Source: Pseudomonadales bacterium
GTDB taxonomy: Bacteria; Pseudomonadota; Gammaproteobacteria; Pseudomonadales; IMCC2047
Length of the DNA: 64,000 bases
Assembly (NCBI GenBank): GCA_024234615.1
Contig: JACKNY010000001.1
Span: 1,640,501 to 1,704,500 of the forward strand
Direction of reading: 5' to 3'
The notes beneath the pieces were generated by a model that was given only the letters and a program-made list of their open reading frames with translations, was not told the DNA's origin and searched no databases. Of the stretch, positions 56,514-64,000 are shown one piece after another. Position 1 is the first letter of the stretch. The number at the start of each line of letters is the position of its first letter. A program made the translations under genes and the position numbers.

Positions 56514-57611
56514 ATGGGCAAACCCGTAACACTAACACTTCAAGACTTGAACGTATTCCCCCGCAGTTACAACAGCGCCAGGGAAAAGCTGAAATCCTTG
56601 TCACAAGACCTGGTTCAAAAGGTCGAGCGGCAGAGCTTCCCTTTGGCTGGCATAACGGATATTGATACGGAAAGTCTTGCAACTGACACGCTTTGGATCG
56701 GTTCACCTACAGCGGAGAATGTTGTGATTTTGATATCAGCCACACATGGCATCGAGGGATTTGTTGGCGCAGCCGTCCAAATAGATTATCTGCAACAGCT
56801 TCGGCAAAATGCCCCGCCACCATCCGGCACAGCTATTCTCATTATCTTCGCGTTAAATCCCTTCGGGTTCGCGCAATACCGCCGCTGTGACGAAATGGGT
56901 ATTGACCTTAATCGCAACTTCATCGACTTTAGCCAGCCCTTACCCGCTAACCCGGGTTATGTCGAACTACAACAAGCTATATACTGCGAGGACAGGCTTC
57001 AGCGCAACGCTATGTTTGAGCAGTTTCAAGAGCAAGAAGGACAAACTGCGTTTGAAATAGCCATCAGTGGCGGCCAATATACAGACCAACACGGGCCTTT
57101 TTACGGGGGACAACAACCCGCGCACGGCAACCGTGTCATCAACCAGGTGATCGAAGATTATCGTCTCAATCATCGCCATCTGGCGGTGATTGATATACAT
57201 TCGGGATTGGGGCCTTATTCACATGGGGAGCTGATCAACGATCACCCGCTTAACAGCCCTGGCTTTCACGTGACTAATCGCTGGTATGGGCCCAGCGTCA
57301 CCGCTCCAGCATCCGGTGATTCAAGCTCAGTTAAAAAAGCAGGACTTTTGGACTACCGCTGGCATGAGCTTATGGCGGAGCGCGGAAGCTTTATTACATT
57401 AGAGTTTGGCAGTTATCGGACGCAGGCAATGTTTGAGGTGATATTAGAAAACCATCGCAGCTGGAAGTTGGCTGATCCAGAAGCGATCAACGCCAGTGCA
57501 ATAGCAATGCAAGAACACTTTTGTCCAAGGGATAACTATTGGCGGGAGTTAATTTTAATCAAAGGGCGCCAAGTAATCCAACAGGCTATAAGCGGTTTAA
57601 AAAATGAATGA
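56514..57611 (+). CDS. DUF2817 / M14-like zinc carboxypeptidase
   Basis: A 365-residue cytosolic metallopeptidase of the M14 superfamily. The first zinc-ligand pair is in ISATHGIEGFVGAA near residue 77 (H-x2-E), substrate-binding Arg/Asn in GIDLNRNFID near 128, the third ligand in VIDIHSGLGPYSHGEL near 226 and the catalytic Glu in FITLEFGSYR near 303. DUF2817 members are predicted carboxypeptidases or deacylases. Its end overlaps the GNAT-C39 gene by 8 nt, so they are co-translated, and it faces away from the RimK-like ligase. It probably trims what the ligase adds; that is an inference. Confidence 0.85.
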   Translation: MGKPVTLTLQDLNVFPRSYNSAREKLKSLSQDLVQKVERQSFPLAGITDIDTESLATDTLWIGSPTAENVVILISATHGIEGFVGAAVQIDYLQQLRQNAPPPSGTAILIIFALNPFGFAQYRRCDEMGIDLNRNFIDFSQPLPANPGYVELQQAIYCEDRLQRNAMFEQFQEQEGQTAFEIAISGGQYTDQHGPFYGGQQPAHGNRVINQVIEDYRLNHRHLAVIDIHSGLGPYSHGELINDHPLNSPGFHVTNRWYGPSVTAPASGDSSSVKKAGLLDYRWHELMAERGSFITLEFGSYRTQAMFEVILENHRSWKLADPEAINASAIAMQEHFCPRDNYWRELILIKGRQVIQQAISGLKNE

Positions 57612-58713
57612 ACAAAATTTCAGCGTTGAACCGGCCACTTTAGATCATCTAGAGCTGCTGCTAGACCTGGAGCAACAATGTTTTACAACGGATCGCCTTA
57701 GCCGTCGCAGTATGCGACGCTTTCTGTTGAATGAACAAAGCGTCTTTATGGTCGCATTACACCAAGATCGTTGCGTCGGTTATCTGTTGATTATCTTCCA
57801 CCGCGGTACCAGACTAGCCCGGCTTTATTCGATTGCAGTAAATCCCGAGTGGCGTGGCCAGGGTGTTGCCCGGCAAATGATGGGCGTTGGCGAGCAAGAG
57901 GCGCAACACCGCGGAGCACTCTATTTTCGGCTAGAGGTCAATAACACCAATATCAATGCAATAAAGCTGTATGAATCTCTGGGGTTTAAAAAATTCGGAG
58001 TACTGCAGGATTACTATGACGACCATAGTGATGCGCTACGTATGCAAAAGCGTATTCGTTATCCGGATCGAGATTCCGTACACACTATTATCCCCTGGTA
58101 CCGTCAAAGCACGCAGTTTTCCTGCGGCCCCGCTGCATTAATGATGGCGATGGCTGGCTTGAGCCCAGATTACCGGCCAAGCCAAACCGAAGAGCTACAA
58201 CTTTGGAGAGAAGCCACCACCATTTTTATGACCTCTGGGCACGGTGGCTGTCACCCCCTCGGTTTAGCCTTGGCCGCTAAAAGGCGCGGCTTTAATGCGG
58301 AAGTTTGGCTCAATCAGCACCAACCCATTTTTGTGGACAGCGTTCGTAGCGAATCTAAAAAAGCGATTATTGAACTGGTACACCATGACTTTGTTCAACA
58401 AAGTGAAGAAGCAGGCATCCAAATCAATTACGAAAACATCAATCAGACCACTTTGATTGAGGCCTGTAATCAAGGTGCAGTTCCGATTGTATTAATCAGC
58501 ACTTACCGTATGGATCGGAAAAAGACGCCGCATTGGGTCGTCATCAGCGGCTACGATGAACAGTGTTTCTATATGCATGATCCGGATCCCGACGAAAAAC
58601 ACCAGGATTTGTTTGATTGCCAATATTTGCCCATCACCCATCAGGATTTTGAGCCCATGTCCTCCTTTGGCAGTAACCGACTCCGGACTGCCATTATTCT
58701 TTCTGCACCATAG
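57604..58713 (+). CDS. Fusion of GNAT (RimI-like) acetyltransferase and C39 peptidase
   Basis: A 369-residue two-domain protein. Residues 1-150 form a GNAT fold (LYSIAVNPEWRGQGVARQMM near 80-99 is the acetyl-CoA loop, and LEVNNTNINAIKLYESLGFKK near 120 resembles RimI). Residues 155-369 form a papain-like C39 peptidase: Cys in STQFSCGPAALMMAM near 178, His and Asp in TPHWVVISGY and YMHDPDPDE near 315-335. In toxin exporters C39 domains cut double-glycine leaders, but here there is no transporter part. The fusion recurs beside RLAN-RimK genes. Confidence 0.87.
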   Translation: MNEQNFSVEPATLDHLELLLDLEQQCFTTDRLSRRSMRRFLLNEQSVFMVALHQDRCVGYLLIIFHRGTRLARLYSIAVNPEWRGQGVARQMMGVGEQEAQHRGALYFRLEVNNTNINAIKLYESLGFKKFGVLQDYYDDHSDALRMQKRIRYPDRDSVHTIIPWYRQSTQFSCGPAALMMAMAGLSPDYRPSQTEELQLWREATTIFMTSGHGGCHPLGLALAAKRRGFNAEVWLNQHQPIFVDSVRSESKKAIIELVHHDFVQQSEEAGIQINYENINQTTLIEACNQGAVPIVLISTYRMDRKKTPHWVVISGYDEQCFYMHDPDPDEKHQDLFDCQYLPITHQDFEPMSSFGSNRLRTAIILSAP

Positions 58714-58917
58714 TTAGGATTTTCTTTTAATGGTTTGATGGCTTTTTAACAACCAACCAATGACAACACCGACACCCGTAAAAACCAAGATGAGTAGCGA
58801 GCGAGACATTGACACAGACCAAAACAAGAACTGGATTTTAACCACAATGGTATTTTGAAAGACAAAAACCAGCACCAAACCAGCAATGATAAGACTCACG
58901 ATCAATTTTATATTCAA
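58714..58917 (-). CDS. LapA-like small membrane protein
   Basis: A 67-residue protein with two hydrophobic helices (about 3-20 and 38-60) around FQNTIVVKIQFLFWSVSMS, the pattern of the LapA/DUF1049 family. In E. coli LapA works with LapB in controlling lipopolysaccharide synthesis, but it is longer and sits with lapB; no lapB is here. The stop codon directly adjoins that of the GNAT-C39 gene in tail-to-tail orientation. Confidence 0.75.
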   Translation of the reverse strand: MNIKLIVSLIIAGLVLVFVFQNTIVVKIQFLFWSVSMSRSLLILVFTGVGVVIGWLLKSHQTIKRKS

Positions 58918-59091
58918 GTTTTACCTCCGATTTGATAAGAGCGCAGCCAACAAAAAATACGCGCGCCATCATATCTATAAATATTCCCCGACCTAAATAA
59001 ATTCACACTCTTGTTTAATTGCCACTCTGCCATTATGCTGGCATATCAATACAAACTCGTGCTTTTTGATAGCCAGGAACCATTAATCTCC

Positions 59092-59862
59092 ATGACCTAT
59101 TGTGTAGCCATCTCCGTCAAAGCAGGCATTGTTTTTTGCTCTGATTCCCGTACCAACGCTGGCGTAGACCAGATTAGCACCTATAGCAAAATGTATCGAT
59201 TTGGCAAAGATGGCGATCGCCAATTTGTTGTTTTAACTGCTGGCAATTTAGCCACAACGCAGGCGGTTACGACACAATTAAAAAATGACATCAAACAAAA
59301 CGCACAAATCAATCTAATGAATGTACCCTCCGTCGATGAGGCTGCTGAATATCTAGGTCAAGTGAGCCTAGCCCAACAGGCCAAATACGGGCAAGGCGCG
59401 GTGCATGAAGCCAACTTTATCATCGGTGGGCAAATCGTTGGTAGTCGTCCGCGCGCTATGATGGTCTATCCACAGGGAAACCATATCACCACCTCAAAAG
59501 ATACGCCCTATTTACAAATTGGTGAAAGTAAATACGGCAAACCCATACTGGATCGTATTCTCGAACAACAGTTACCGTTAGATACAGCGGCGCTATGCGC
59601 ACTGGTGTCGATGGATTCAACCGTACGCAGTAATTTAACGGTCGGCCCTCCTATTGAGGTTACTGTGTATGAAACGGATAGCCTCGTACTAAACCGCCAT
59701 TACCGCTTCGATCAAGACAGCGACTACCTGAGAGACTTAAAGTGTGCCTGGGATCATCGCTTAAAAGAAGCCTTTCGCTCCCTGCCTCCCATTCAATGGG
59801 CTGAAATGTGGGACCAGGATCAGGAGCAAGATCAGGGCAATATCAACAGTTATACCAGTTAA
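59092..59862 (+). CDS. Anbu-type proteasome-like protease
   Basis: A 256-residue Ntn-hydrolase of the proteasome beta/HslV superfamily. With ATG 59092 the protein begins Met-Thr-Tyr-Cys, so Met removal would expose the catalytic Thr; the longer frame from 59011 would bury it. SVKAGIVFCSDSRTNAGVDQ near residue 9 and a Lys in TYSKMYRF about 32 complete the proteasome-type site. VDEAAEYLG, HEANFIIGGQ and LQIGESKYGKPILDR are typical of Anbu ('ancestral beta subunit') proteins. It lies among alpha-E, ATP-grasp and transglutaminase genes, the usual Anbu company. Confidence 0.87.
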   Translation: MTYCVAISVKAGIVFCSDSRTNAGVDQISTYSKMYRFGKDGDRQFVVLTAGNLATTQAVTTQLKNDIKQNAQINLMNVPSVDEAAEYLGQVSLAQQAKYGQGAVHEANFIIGGQIVGSRPRAMMVYPQGNHITTSKDTPYLQIGESKYGKPILDRILEQQLPLDTAALCALVSMDSTVRSNLTVGPPIEVTVYETDSLVLNRHYRFDQDSDYLRDLKCAWDHRLKEAFRSLPPIQWAEMWDQDQEQDQGNINSYTS

Positions 59863-59922
59863 TATTAGGCGCAGTATCTCTGTTCAAAAAAGAGCACAGC
59901 CCGAGCAGGCAAACAAAATTCT

Positions 59923-60897
59923 TCACGCCGCATTGGTTTGAGTTTGCTGTTGTAATTCGACTGGCTTGAGAAACCAAGTGCTGGCAATTTCATTGTGTAT
60001 TGTGGCAAACTCGAGTTGAATTTGGTCGATAAAATCATGCTGCGTATTAGTATCAAGCAGTTCAGAAAACTTGCTATCACGCACTTTTCGCTGGGTCGCA
60101 GCCACCGTGCGCAAACTATTTTCATTATTAGGTAACTGTCCTGCCGCCTCCACCAATCGATTTAAACAATGTAAAACGGTGCGTGGAAAGTTCGGGTCCA
60201 ACAGCAAAAAATCCACTACATCTTCGCCATTCACACGATCCTGGACATGCTGACGATACATTTGATAACCATTCAATGAACGCAATACATTCATCCAAAG
60301 GGAATTTTCGTAGGGAATGATATCAATGGTATTTTTTGCATGGTTCATCAGACTGGCCACACCGACATCGATGATGCGACTGGTCATGTCTGCGCGCTCT
60401 AAGTTCCGACCCATGACCATAAAATCGTAGGCATGGTTGTGACTCATGCAACCCGATAATAACCCGGTTAGCTGAAAAGATGAGTTGATAACCCGTTTTA
60501 GAAAGACTTGTCTACTGCTGCGTCCAGAGCTTTTAGCAGCATTGCTCTGCGCATATAAATAGAGGTCGTTGATCAGCTCCCAGGCTTCCGCAGGAATAAT
60601 TTCTCGGGTAGTGCGGGCATTTTCACGAGCCATAATGAGTGAGTTTAAAATCGAACCCATATTACTCTTTTGGGCTATTAGAAAACTGCTGACATTGGCT
60701 TCATCCTTATTTTTAAAGGTTTCTTCGAAAACCTTATCCCCGCCTGTAATATGAATAAGCGTTTCCCAGCCTACCTTAGAGCCTTTGGGTAGATCCAACA
60801 GCAGATTGGAATACACATTAACAAGCCGCGCAGTATTCTCAGCCCGTTCCATGTGACGCGCTAACCAATAAAGGCGTTCAGCTACTCTCGACAACAT
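59923..60897 (-). CDS. Alpha-E domain-containing protein
   Basis: A 324-residue all-helical alpha-E protein. It starts MLSRVAERLYWLARHMERAENTARL, the classic first helix of the family, and has ARENARTTREIIPAEAWELIN near residue 88, the MVMGRNLERADMTSRIIDVGV block near 160 and FPRTVLHCLNRLVEAAG near 240. The frame extends to 60960 into the neighbouring gene; ATG 60897 leaves a 1-nt gap instead. Function unknown, but it is nearly always encoded with circularly permuted ATP-grasp and transglutaminase proteins. Confidence 0.9.
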   Translation of the reverse strand: MLSRVAERLYWLARHMERAENTARLVNVYSNLLLDLPKGSKVGWETLIHITGGDKVFEETFKNKDEANVSSFLIAQKSNMGSILNSLIMARENARTTREIIPAEAWELINDLYLYAQSNAAKSSGRSSRQVFLKRVINSSFQLTGLLSGCMSHNHAYDFMVMGRNLERADMTSRIIDVGVASLMNHAKNTIDIIPYENSLWMNVLRSLNGYQMYRQHVQDRVNGEDVVDFLLLDPNFPRTVLHCLNRLVEAAGQLPNNENSLRTVAATQRKVRDSKFSELLDTNTQHDFIDQIQLEFATIHNEIASTWFLKPVELQQQTQTNAA

Positions 60898-60898
60898 A

Positions 60899-62347
60899 TT
60901 ACCCGTCCTCCGAAACAATCCAGGTATCTTTACTACCACCACCTTGAGAAGAGTTAACAATATAGGAGCCTTTGACTAAGGCGACACGAGTCAAACCACC
61001 GGCTGTCACATATGAACCCTGACCACTTTGCAGAATGAATGGGCGCAGGTCGACGTGCCTTGGCTCAGCGTGATCACCAACCAACACCGGAGCAGTGGAT
61101 AATGACAATAATGGTTGTGCAATATAGTTGCGTGGATCGGCTTTAATCAGTTGAGCAAACTCGTTACGTTGTTTTTTGGTAGCCTGTGGGCCCATCAACA
61201 TACCATAACCACCGGACTCGTTCGCCGGTTTGACCACCAGTTTGTCCAGGTTAGCCAACACATGCTGTTTTTGTTTCTCGTCGGAACAAATAAAACTTGG
61301 TACGTTTTCAATAATGGGTTCTTGATCGAGATAATATTTAATAATCGCAGGCACATAGGTATAGAGCACCTTGTCGTCGGCAACACCAGCGCCAGGCGCA
61401 TTCGCCAAAGCGACGTTACCCTTGAGCCAGGCGCGCATTAAACCAGGCACACCTAACGCCGAATCTTTAAAAAAGACTTCGGGATCAAGAAATAGATCAT
61501 CAATACGGCGATAAATCACATCGACCTTAGACAGTCCACTGATGGTCCGCATAAACACGTGATCGTCCTCAACCACCAAATCTGAGCCCTCCACCAGCTC
61601 CGCACCCATGCGCTGCGCCAGATAGGCATGTTCAAAATAAGCAGAGTTATAAACCCCTGGAGTTAATACCACTACCTCCGGGTAATCCAGCGGTCTCGGT
61701 GAAATGGCTGCCAAAGTATCAAACAACTGTGTTGGATAATCGCTAATCGGTAATATCGTTAGATCTTCAAACAGTTCGGGAAACACTCGTTTGGTGACTG
61801 CGCGATTTTCCAGCATATAGGAAACCCCGGAAGGAACCCGTAAATTATCTTCCAGCACATAGAATTTACCATCACCATCACGTACCAAATCTGTTCCGCA
61901 AATATGCGCCCAGACACCACCAACCGGTTTCATGCCAATGCAGGCTTTACGAAAATTCTTTGATTTTAATATCAGCTCCTTAGGAACCACTTTGTCCTTT
62001 AATATTTTCTGACCGTTATAAATATCGTCAATAAACATATTCAACGCTTGCAAACGCTGCGTTAAACCCTGTTCAGCAACCGCCCACTCTTTCGCGGCAA
62101 TTACCCGAGGAATAATGTCGAACGGCCAATCACGATCGATATTGCCGGCGTCACTATAAACCGTAAAGGTAATGCCCATGGTGGTAATGGCCACTTCCGC
62201 CGCGTGCTTACGTGCGCCAATTTCTTCACTTTTAAGCTTGTGCAGATAGCTAACAATGGCACGGGCATGCTTTCGCGCATTGCCCGGTGTGCTAATAAGC
62301 TCATCGTAAAATGGCGCTGAGTTGTATGCGTTCCAGTCGATTCCCAT
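60899..62347 (-). CDS. Circularly permuted type 2 ATP-grasp protein
   Basis: A 482-residue ATP-grasp enzyme of the circularly permuted DUF404/DUF407 group. Visible blocks are YNSAPFYDELI near the start, FTVYSDAGNIDRDWPFDIIPR near 75, VLEDNLRVPSGVSYMLENR near 168, VFMRTISGLSKVDVIYRRIDD near 262, LVVKPANESGGYGMLMGP near 375 and RHVDLRPFILQSG near 430. It is predicted to form amide bonds in an unidentified peptide or protein. It is the first gene of a two-gene operon with the alpha-E gene and faces away from the transglutaminase gene. Confidence 0.9.
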   Translation of the reverse strand: MGIDWNAYNSAPFYDELISTPGNARKHARAIVSYLHKLKSEEIGARKHAAEVAITTMGITFTVYSDAGNIDRDWPFDIIPRVIAAKEWAVAEQGLTQRLQALNMFIDDIYNGQKILKDKVVPKELILKSKNFRKACIGMKPVGGVWAHICGTDLVRDGDGKFYVLEDNLRVPSGVSYMLENRAVTKRVFPELFEDLTILPISDYPTQLFDTLAAISPRPLDYPEVVVLTPGVYNSAYFEHAYLAQRMGAELVEGSDLVVEDDHVFMRTISGLSKVDVIYRRIDDLFLDPEVFFKDSALGVPGLMRAWLKGNVALANAPGAGVADDKVLYTYVPAIIKYYLDQEPIIENVPSFICSDEKQKQHVLANLDKLVVKPANESGGYGMLMGPQATKKQRNEFAQLIKADPRNYIAQPLLSLSTAPVLVGDHAEPRHVDLRPFILQSGQGSYVTAGGLTRVALVKGSYIVNSSQGGGSKDTWIVSEDG

Positions 62348-62640
62348 ACATTTCCATCGTCTTATACAATTAAAAACTCAGTGTAAAGCGAATTAAAAAA
62401 TAAGTCGAATCAGTAATATTTATCTGTAGCACATCCTACAGTGTCCGTAGTCCAGAGGTTCTCGAGTTATTCCGATTATTGGAAGCGAAATGTGTTAAAC
62501 TCCCCAACAGCACGATCAAGCATATCGGTTTTAAAAAACCAATATTCCTCCTCCCTCAATTGCAGAAGCAAGTCCATCGTGCTTGTGAAATGTAAAGTCA
62601 GCACATGCTGGAACTCAGTCCTCAAGTGCAAGGAAATACC

Positions 62641-63045
62641 ATGAACACATTATCCATTGGCGTCGTTGGCGCCTCGAAAAAAGAGGATGAGTGGCGTGTT
62701 CCGATCCATCCTGGCCATGTGACGCTAAGAGCAGGCGCGCATGTTGATCGTTGAACATGATGGCTCAGAGAGGCCTTTGTCGGATTTAATTAGCGAATCC
62801 GGCATTATTATAAATGGCGTCTTTCAAGACACTAACCACCCTATTGATTTTGTGATTGAAGAGGAAAAATCCTGCCTTAATCCTGGCTGCTTGTTCATTC
62901 ACCTACCATTGCCGCCGGACGTGATAGCTGGCAGAACAATGAGACCATTCGCCGAGCGATCAATATTGATCAAGGCATCATTCAAAAACCGAATATTCTG
63001 GCCTTTCAAAATCGAGCATTAGATTATCCTCATACTGTCATGTAG
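62641..63045 (+). pseudogene. Degenerate N5-(carboxyethyl)ornithine synthase-like gene
   Basis: Three pieces of an alanine-dehydrogenase/CEO-synthase-type protein survive in order. The N-terminus (GVVGASKKEDEWRVPIHPGH, frame from ATG 62641) stops at 62754. The second piece (ESGIIINGVFQDTNHPIDFV) is in another frame, about 62795-62855. The C-terminus (NETIRRAINIDQGIIQKPN, then FQNRALDYPH) returns to the first frame and ends at the TAG at 63043-63045. About 135 codons remain of the usual 380-400, so the central region has been lost. It sits between the divergent ATP-grasp and transglutaminase genes. Confidence 0.7.
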
Positions 63046-63154
63046 GTTATTTTAGTATTAGATGGTATTTGGGGGCTGACCTCATAAGGCCTTACTATTT
63101 ATCTATAGTTACAGGTATCATATAAAATTCATTCCTGTGTAGACGCCCCGCAAA

Positions 63155-64000
63155 ATGACCATAAAAGTAGCTCTCAAACACCATACTGCTTATCACTTTG
63201 ACCGCCCCGTCACTATCGGGCCTCACATCGTTAGACTGCGTCCTGCACCACATAGTCGAACACCCATTAGCGCCTATTCATTAAAGATACAACCAAAAAA
63301 TCACTTTATTAATTGGCAACAGGATGCCTTCGGCAACTATCTCGCCAGAATCGTTTTCCCGGAGAAAGCGCGCCAGCTTGTTGTCGATGTTGAATTAATT
63401 GCTGAGATGACTGTGATTAACCCCTTCGATTTTTTTCTCGAAGAATCAGCCGAACACTTTCCTTTTAGGTATGGCGAACAAGAGCAGATTGATCTGGCCC
63501 CCTATTTGCGCATTCATGAGAATGGGCCGTTGCTGCAAAGGTATCTCGGATCAATTAATCTCAAACGCCAACAAACGGCGAATTTCCTAGTCGAGGTTAA
63601 CAGCAAACTCCAGCAACATATCAATTATTTGATTCGCATGGAGCCTGGCGTACAAAGCTGCGAAGTAACACTGGAAAAGAAAATCGGCTCTTGCCGTGAC
63701 ACTGCCTGGCTACTGGTGCAAATACTGCGACATCTAGGTTTAGCCGCGCGTTTTGTGTCTGGCTATTTGGTGCAATTAACCGCCGACCAAAAGTCGCTTG
63801 ATGGGCCGAGCGGGCCTGAGCAAGACTTTACTGATCTACATGCCTGGGCGGAAGTCTATGTGCCCGGCGCTGGCTGGATCGGTTTAGATCCAACTTCCGG
63901 GCTGTTTGCCGGTGAAGGCCATATCCCTTTGTCCTGTACTCCTGAACCAAGTTCAGCTGCGCCTATCAGCGGAGCGACCGACAAGTGCGAGGTCGAATTC
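63155..64000 (+). CDS. Transglutaminase-family protein, N-terminal part (runs off the window)
   Basis: 282 codons are open to the window end. The N-terminal beta domain (HHTAYHFDRPVTIGPHIVRL) is the bacterial transglutaminase-like N-terminal domain. The catalytic Cys is in KIGSCRDTAWLLVQILRH near residue 187, with His in DLHAWAEVYVP near 230 and Asp in WIGLDPTSGLFAGE near 248. Homologues next to Anbu and alpha-E genes are usually about 1,100 residues, continuing into DUF2126; that part lies beyond this window. It faces away from the ATP-grasp/alpha-E pair. Confidence 0.88.
   Translation, partial: MTIKVALKHHTAYHFDRPVTIGPHIVRLRPAPHSRTPISAYSLKIQPKNHFINWQQDAFGNYLARIVFPEKARQLVVDVELIAEMTVINPFDFFLEESAEHFPFRYGEQEQIDLAPYLRIHENGPLLQRYLGSINLKRQQTANFLVEVNSKLQQHINYLIRMEPGVQSCEVTLEKKIGSCRDTAWLLVQILRHLGLAARFVSGYLVQLTADQKSLDGPSGPEQDFTDLHAWAEVYVPGAGWIGLDPTSGLFAGEGHIPLSCTPEPSSAAPISGATDKCEVEF

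Noticed and set aside
62741..63022. 93-codon frame as a real small gene
   Set aside because: Its centre matches a CEO-synthase-type C-terminal region, and the continuation of that match is in another frame, so it is part of a pseudogene.
1..64000. CRISPR arrays, tRNA or rRNA genes, integrases or prophage genes
   Set aside because: No regularly spaced direct repeats, tRNA-like folds or phage/integrase motifs were seen on reading the intergenic regions; a covariance-model search was not possible here.

Overview
The window reads as chromosome from a heterotrophic, aerobic, Gram-negative gammaproteobacterium. I base this on a complete type II secretion operon, a TonB-dependent receptor, AcnB, CpdA, a YbiT-type ABC-F protein, ETF/ETF-QO, a Calvin-subtype class II aldolase and DUF1285. 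Base composition is near even and looks uniform by eye. The order cannot be fixed from sequence alone; a marine Cellvibrionales- or Alteromonadales-like lineage is a guess. I saw no rRNA, tRNA, CRISPR array, prophage or intact IS.

Layout. 0.2-7.2 kb: a glycerate-dehydrogenase-type enzyme, then an AddB-like nuclease and an AddA-like helicase (recombination repair). 7.3-10.6 kb: DAHP synthase, CpdA, a MAPEG protein and exonuclease III, closed by a bidirectional terminator. 10.6-14.2 kb: etfBA divergent from ETF-QO, the electron route from acyl-CoA dehydrogenases to ubiquinone. 14.2-22.5 kb: DUF1285, acnB, an EamA exporter, an AI-2E permease, a lipoprotein with a phosphatase-like fold lacking its catalytic Cys, gph and fba. 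22.5-26.5 kb: a MoxR-DUF58-transglutaminase (TgpA) operon. 26.7-28.3 kb: a LysR regulator and a YHS protein. 28.4-38.6 kb: gspCDEFGHIJKLM in one tight minus-strand operon. 39-41.1 kb: ybiT and arfB, which meet tail to tail. 41.1-46.8 kb: an ECF sigma/FecR/TonB-receptor surface-signalling operon, divergent from a secreted, acidic, Cys-rich protein. 46.8-52.7 kb: GST, a flavin monooxygenase, and an XRE-cupin regulator divergent from an omega-aminotransferase/mmsA pair that fits beta-alanine-type catabolism. A 264-bp MITE-like element and one solitary copy of its terminal repeat lie here. 52.9-54.8 kb: PhnA/YjdM, a methyltransferase and a GDT1-family transporter.

The last 9 kb is the most unusual part. 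It holds two adjacent ATP-grasp/peptidase modules. The first (54.9-58.7 kb) is an RLAN-type RimK ligase, divergent from an M14-like DUF2817 peptidase overlapped by a GNAT-C39 peptidase fusion. The second (59.1-64.0 kb) is an Anbu-type proteasome-like protease, an alpha-E protein, a circularly permuted ATP-grasp protein and a transglutaminase-family protein cut by the window end. Together they look like peptide ligation plus peptide cleavage machinery with unknown substrates. A decayed N5-(carboxyethyl)ornithine synthase pseudogene sits inside the second module.
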